IMG/VR virus record: IMGVR_UViG_3300044825_002823
Location: 1 to 21,222 of that record
Source of the DNA: a virus
DNA length: 21,222 nucleotides
Strand: one strand, 5' to 3'
Positions 20,201-21,222 of this stretch are shown here, in pieces; the stretch's first letter is position 1, and each line of letters begins with the position of its first letter. Under the pieces are notes generated by a model. The model was not told the origin of the DNA. It was given only the letters and a program-made list of their open reading frames with translations, and did no database searches. The translations under genes and the position numbers were made by a program.

Positions 20201-21222
20201 GGCGGCGCGGCCGGCTTCACGGGCAGCAACTTCACGGACTATCAGGGCGGCTGGCTCCGCTCCGACCGGACCGACACCAGCGCGCTCGATCCGGCGCTGC
20301 AATCCGGCCTGGCGCAGCAGTTCAAGGCGCTGCAGGTCTCGACCGGTCTGATGGCGACCACGCTGGGCCTGTCGAGCGACACGGTGCGCGACTTCACGGC
20401 CAGCATCCGACTCAGCTTCCAGGGGCTGACCGAGGCGCAGATCCAGACCAAGCTGACGGAACAGTTCACTTCGATCTCCGAGCAAATGGCCGCCGCGACG
20501 CTGGCGACCACCGACTACACGCACATGGGCGAGACGGCGGCGCAGACGTTGACCCGCCTGTCGGGTGCCCTGAGCACCGTGAATGGCAGCTTCGACACGC
20601 TGGGCCTGACGCTCTACCAGGCCAGCTTGAAGGGAGCCGACATGGCCAGCCAGCTGGCCGACCTGTTCGGCGGCCTCGACAACTTCAAGACCGCCACGGC
20701 CGCGTACTACCAGGCCATCTACACCGACGAGGAGCGGCTGGCCAAGACCCGCGAGCAGCTGACCACGCAGTTCTCGACCGCGTTTGGCATGGCCGTGCCA
20801 AGCACGTTGGAGGCGTACAAGGCGTTGGTCAGTGCGCAGGATCTGACGACCGAGCTGGGCCGCAAGCAGTACGCGACCCTCATGCAGCTGGCCCCGGCGT
20901 TTGCCGAGGTCACGAAGGCTGCCACGACCGCCGCCGACGCCGCGCAACAGCAGGCGACCGCCACGCTCGATGCCCTGCGGTCCAGCGGCAAGGGAATCAG
21001 CGACTGGCTGGCGAAGATCCAGGGCAGCACCGGGTCGTCAGCTGTATCGCTGGCCAGCGCGCGTGGCCAGTACCTGCAGACCCTGAACCTGGCCCGGGGC
21101 AACGACCAGACCGCGCTGGGGTCGATCACCGGCATGGCAGACAGCTACCTGCAAGCGGCCAAGGCCCAGGCGACCAGCGGGGCGCAGTATGCCGCCATCG
21201 TGGCCCAGGTCAGCGCCGAGAT
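17252..21222 (+). CDS. Tape measure protein (TMP_2-like), 3' end cut by the window
   Basis: At least 1,323 residues are visible, with no stop. The protein sets tail length and is packed in the tail lumen. The N-terminus MSEVAITITADGKAAVLAAK is typical. After the 38-residue tandem repeats comes the family block AMRGIPAQFTDIVTSLASGQ and PLTVLLQQGGQLKDQFHGIV, then a hydrophobic segment, VVGLINPFTLAGAAAAAMGY (about 190-209). The middle is long and helical, with Lys/Glu-rich coiled coils; a Gly/Ala/Ser-rich region with possible membrane-active helices follows (about 835-970). The ATG at 17252 has GGGAG 7 bases upstream. The lambda H family resemblance supports a siphoviral tail. Confidence 0.93.
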   Translation, partial: MSEVAITITADGKAAVLAAKQAGDAIQSLGNQAEQAASHLQAAGKAGSGVAASGAAAKQASEAMQSLGNQAEQAAAHLQAAGKAGSSLTTSGAAAKQASEAMQSLGNQAGHAAAQAQAAGKATADMANRAGMSAKEMAAAMRGIPAQFTDIVTSLASGQAPLTVLLQQGGQLKDQFHGIVPAAKAVGEYVVGLINPFTLAGAAAAAMGYAYFQGRKESALFNEALLTTGNITGTTTGQLNEMAKALGQGEFTRGAAAAALAQMAGTGAIAMQSLQGLGKTALEMQRYVGVPVEETAKVFKALGDEPVKASLQLNDSLHYLTRTQYEQIKSLEEHSRKTEAAALAQQAWSDALKPQIDSARANLGYLETAWSGVAKGAKEAWDSMLNVGRQVNLEDRLAGAKQLLADFERTSSGKRTTEQVALMAKAGGVEGLKGQIAGLEELIDTQKKAAQADAERQKVQEAGIKWSQKVEQRLSNELRLKKEISDIEALGKAANIDPKKIADLVALTRQDYDKAVASANADALITAAKGNAKRYGDYYKQELDAFRLSTADYLEQVRALDTQALQVERRAVAGEKPVTAEDRIRQKSRLSELDAQIREVGEKYNRAVEDNDLKNQQVLERLGQAAGKSLDPMTQAGQTFASQYGAIMRRAATDGNEAILEAGRAVWDSMTDKVQFDSAKKLYEDLFAKLTTELEAVRQAADLDGGLFAHLDAAGKAQEIKKRLLPSIDEATDRMRQFAGTDPVSDKAVVEAEANVKKLTTQADPYFKKMADGLETSLTDALMRGFESGKGFGKNLVDTVKNLFKTLVLRPVVQAVISPVSGALTGALGLGGTSAAIAGQSGGSAAGSALSLAGAASSAYSLLTNGISASIQSGFAKLASNGFGESLGLAQPTGYTTGSGVQYGLNETGSSIGSALGVAGNALAGYGLSKVLSGGYQLGGGGLMNAATLAASAYFGPIAGAVTGLLNRAFGSKLADSGLQGSFGGAAGFTGSNFTDYQGGWLRSDRTDTSALDPALQSGLAQQFKALQVSTGLMATTLGLSSDTVRDFTASIRLSFQGLTEAQIQTKLTEQFTSISEQMAAATLATTDYTHMGETAAQTLTRLSGALSTVNGSFDTLGLTLYQASLKGADMASQLADLFGGLDNFKTATAAYYQAIYTDEERLAKTREQLTTQFSTAFGMAVPSTLEAYKALVSAQDLTTELGRKQYATLMQLAPAFAEVTKAATTAADAAQQQATATLDALRSSGKGISDWLAKIQGSTGSSAVSLASARGQYLQTLNLARGNDQTALGSITGMADSYLQAAKAQATSGAQYAAIVAQVSAE
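17303..17644 (+). repeat. Three tandem 114-bp (38-residue) repeats in the tape measure
   Basis: Units begin at 17303, 17417 and 17531. The protein unit is AAKQAxxAxQSLGNQAEQAA followed by xHLQAAGKAGSxxxxSGA. Copies 1 and 2 are near-identical in most of the unit; copy 3 diverges after LGNQAG. Each could add about 5-6 nm of helix, so unit gain or loss would change tail length. Confidence 0.8.

Noticed and set aside
1-21222. tRNA genes, insertion sequences or phage attachment ends in the window
   Set aside because: None was recognised by eye: no cloverleaf-type sequence, no second transposase, and no TG...CA end flanked by a short duplication.

Overview
The window is most of a Mu-like, transposable (replicatively transposing) prophage with a siphovirus-type tail, in a high-GC host that is probably a betaproteobacterium of the Burkholderiales. 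The lineage is inferred from GC and codon bias and from family-level gene resemblance. No host gene and neither phage end lies in the window: the left edge cuts an Rz-like spanin gene and the right edge cuts the tape-measure gene.

Left arm, minus strand (1-4005). Reading leftward from the repressor come: a small non-cleavable-type repressor (3520-4005), a Cys-rich two-helix membrane protein (3014-3523), an unrecognised 322-aa protein (2030-2998), a four-helix membrane protein (1444-2022), and then the lysis cassette of holin, lytic transglycosylase and Rz. The repressor and the three unknown genes are packed so tightly that they look like one lysogenic operon. Two of them have clearly lower GC than the rest. 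The repressor C-terminus and the next protein's N-terminus share a 16-residue HFHG...VAG motif. This is the most likely place for a new system, perhaps superinfection exclusion or phage defence.

Control region (4005-4097). A 22-bp operator-like palindrome lies between the -35 and -10 boxes of a rightward early promoter and overlaps a possible leftward repressor promoter.

Early region, plus strand (4097-10415). It holds a Ner/Cro-like regulator, an IclR-type winged-helix protein, a DUF3102-like protein, the DDE transposase A (D162, D258, E294), the AAA+ target-capture ATPase B (interrupted by a one-base frameshift at about 8168), a zinc-ribbon protein, a small winged-helix protein and a DUF3164 protein. 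A strong terminator follows. Middle region: gemA and mor, then a second terminator.

Late region (11628-21222). It holds a Mu I-like protease with an internal scaffold start, a DUF2190 protein, the major capsid protein, small head and neck proteins, a tail terminator, the tail tube protein, two tail assembly chaperones joined by a probable programmed -1 frameshift, and the tape-measure protein. Terminase, portal and F-like head genes are not between mor and the protease, where Mu has them. They are either to the left of the window or lost.
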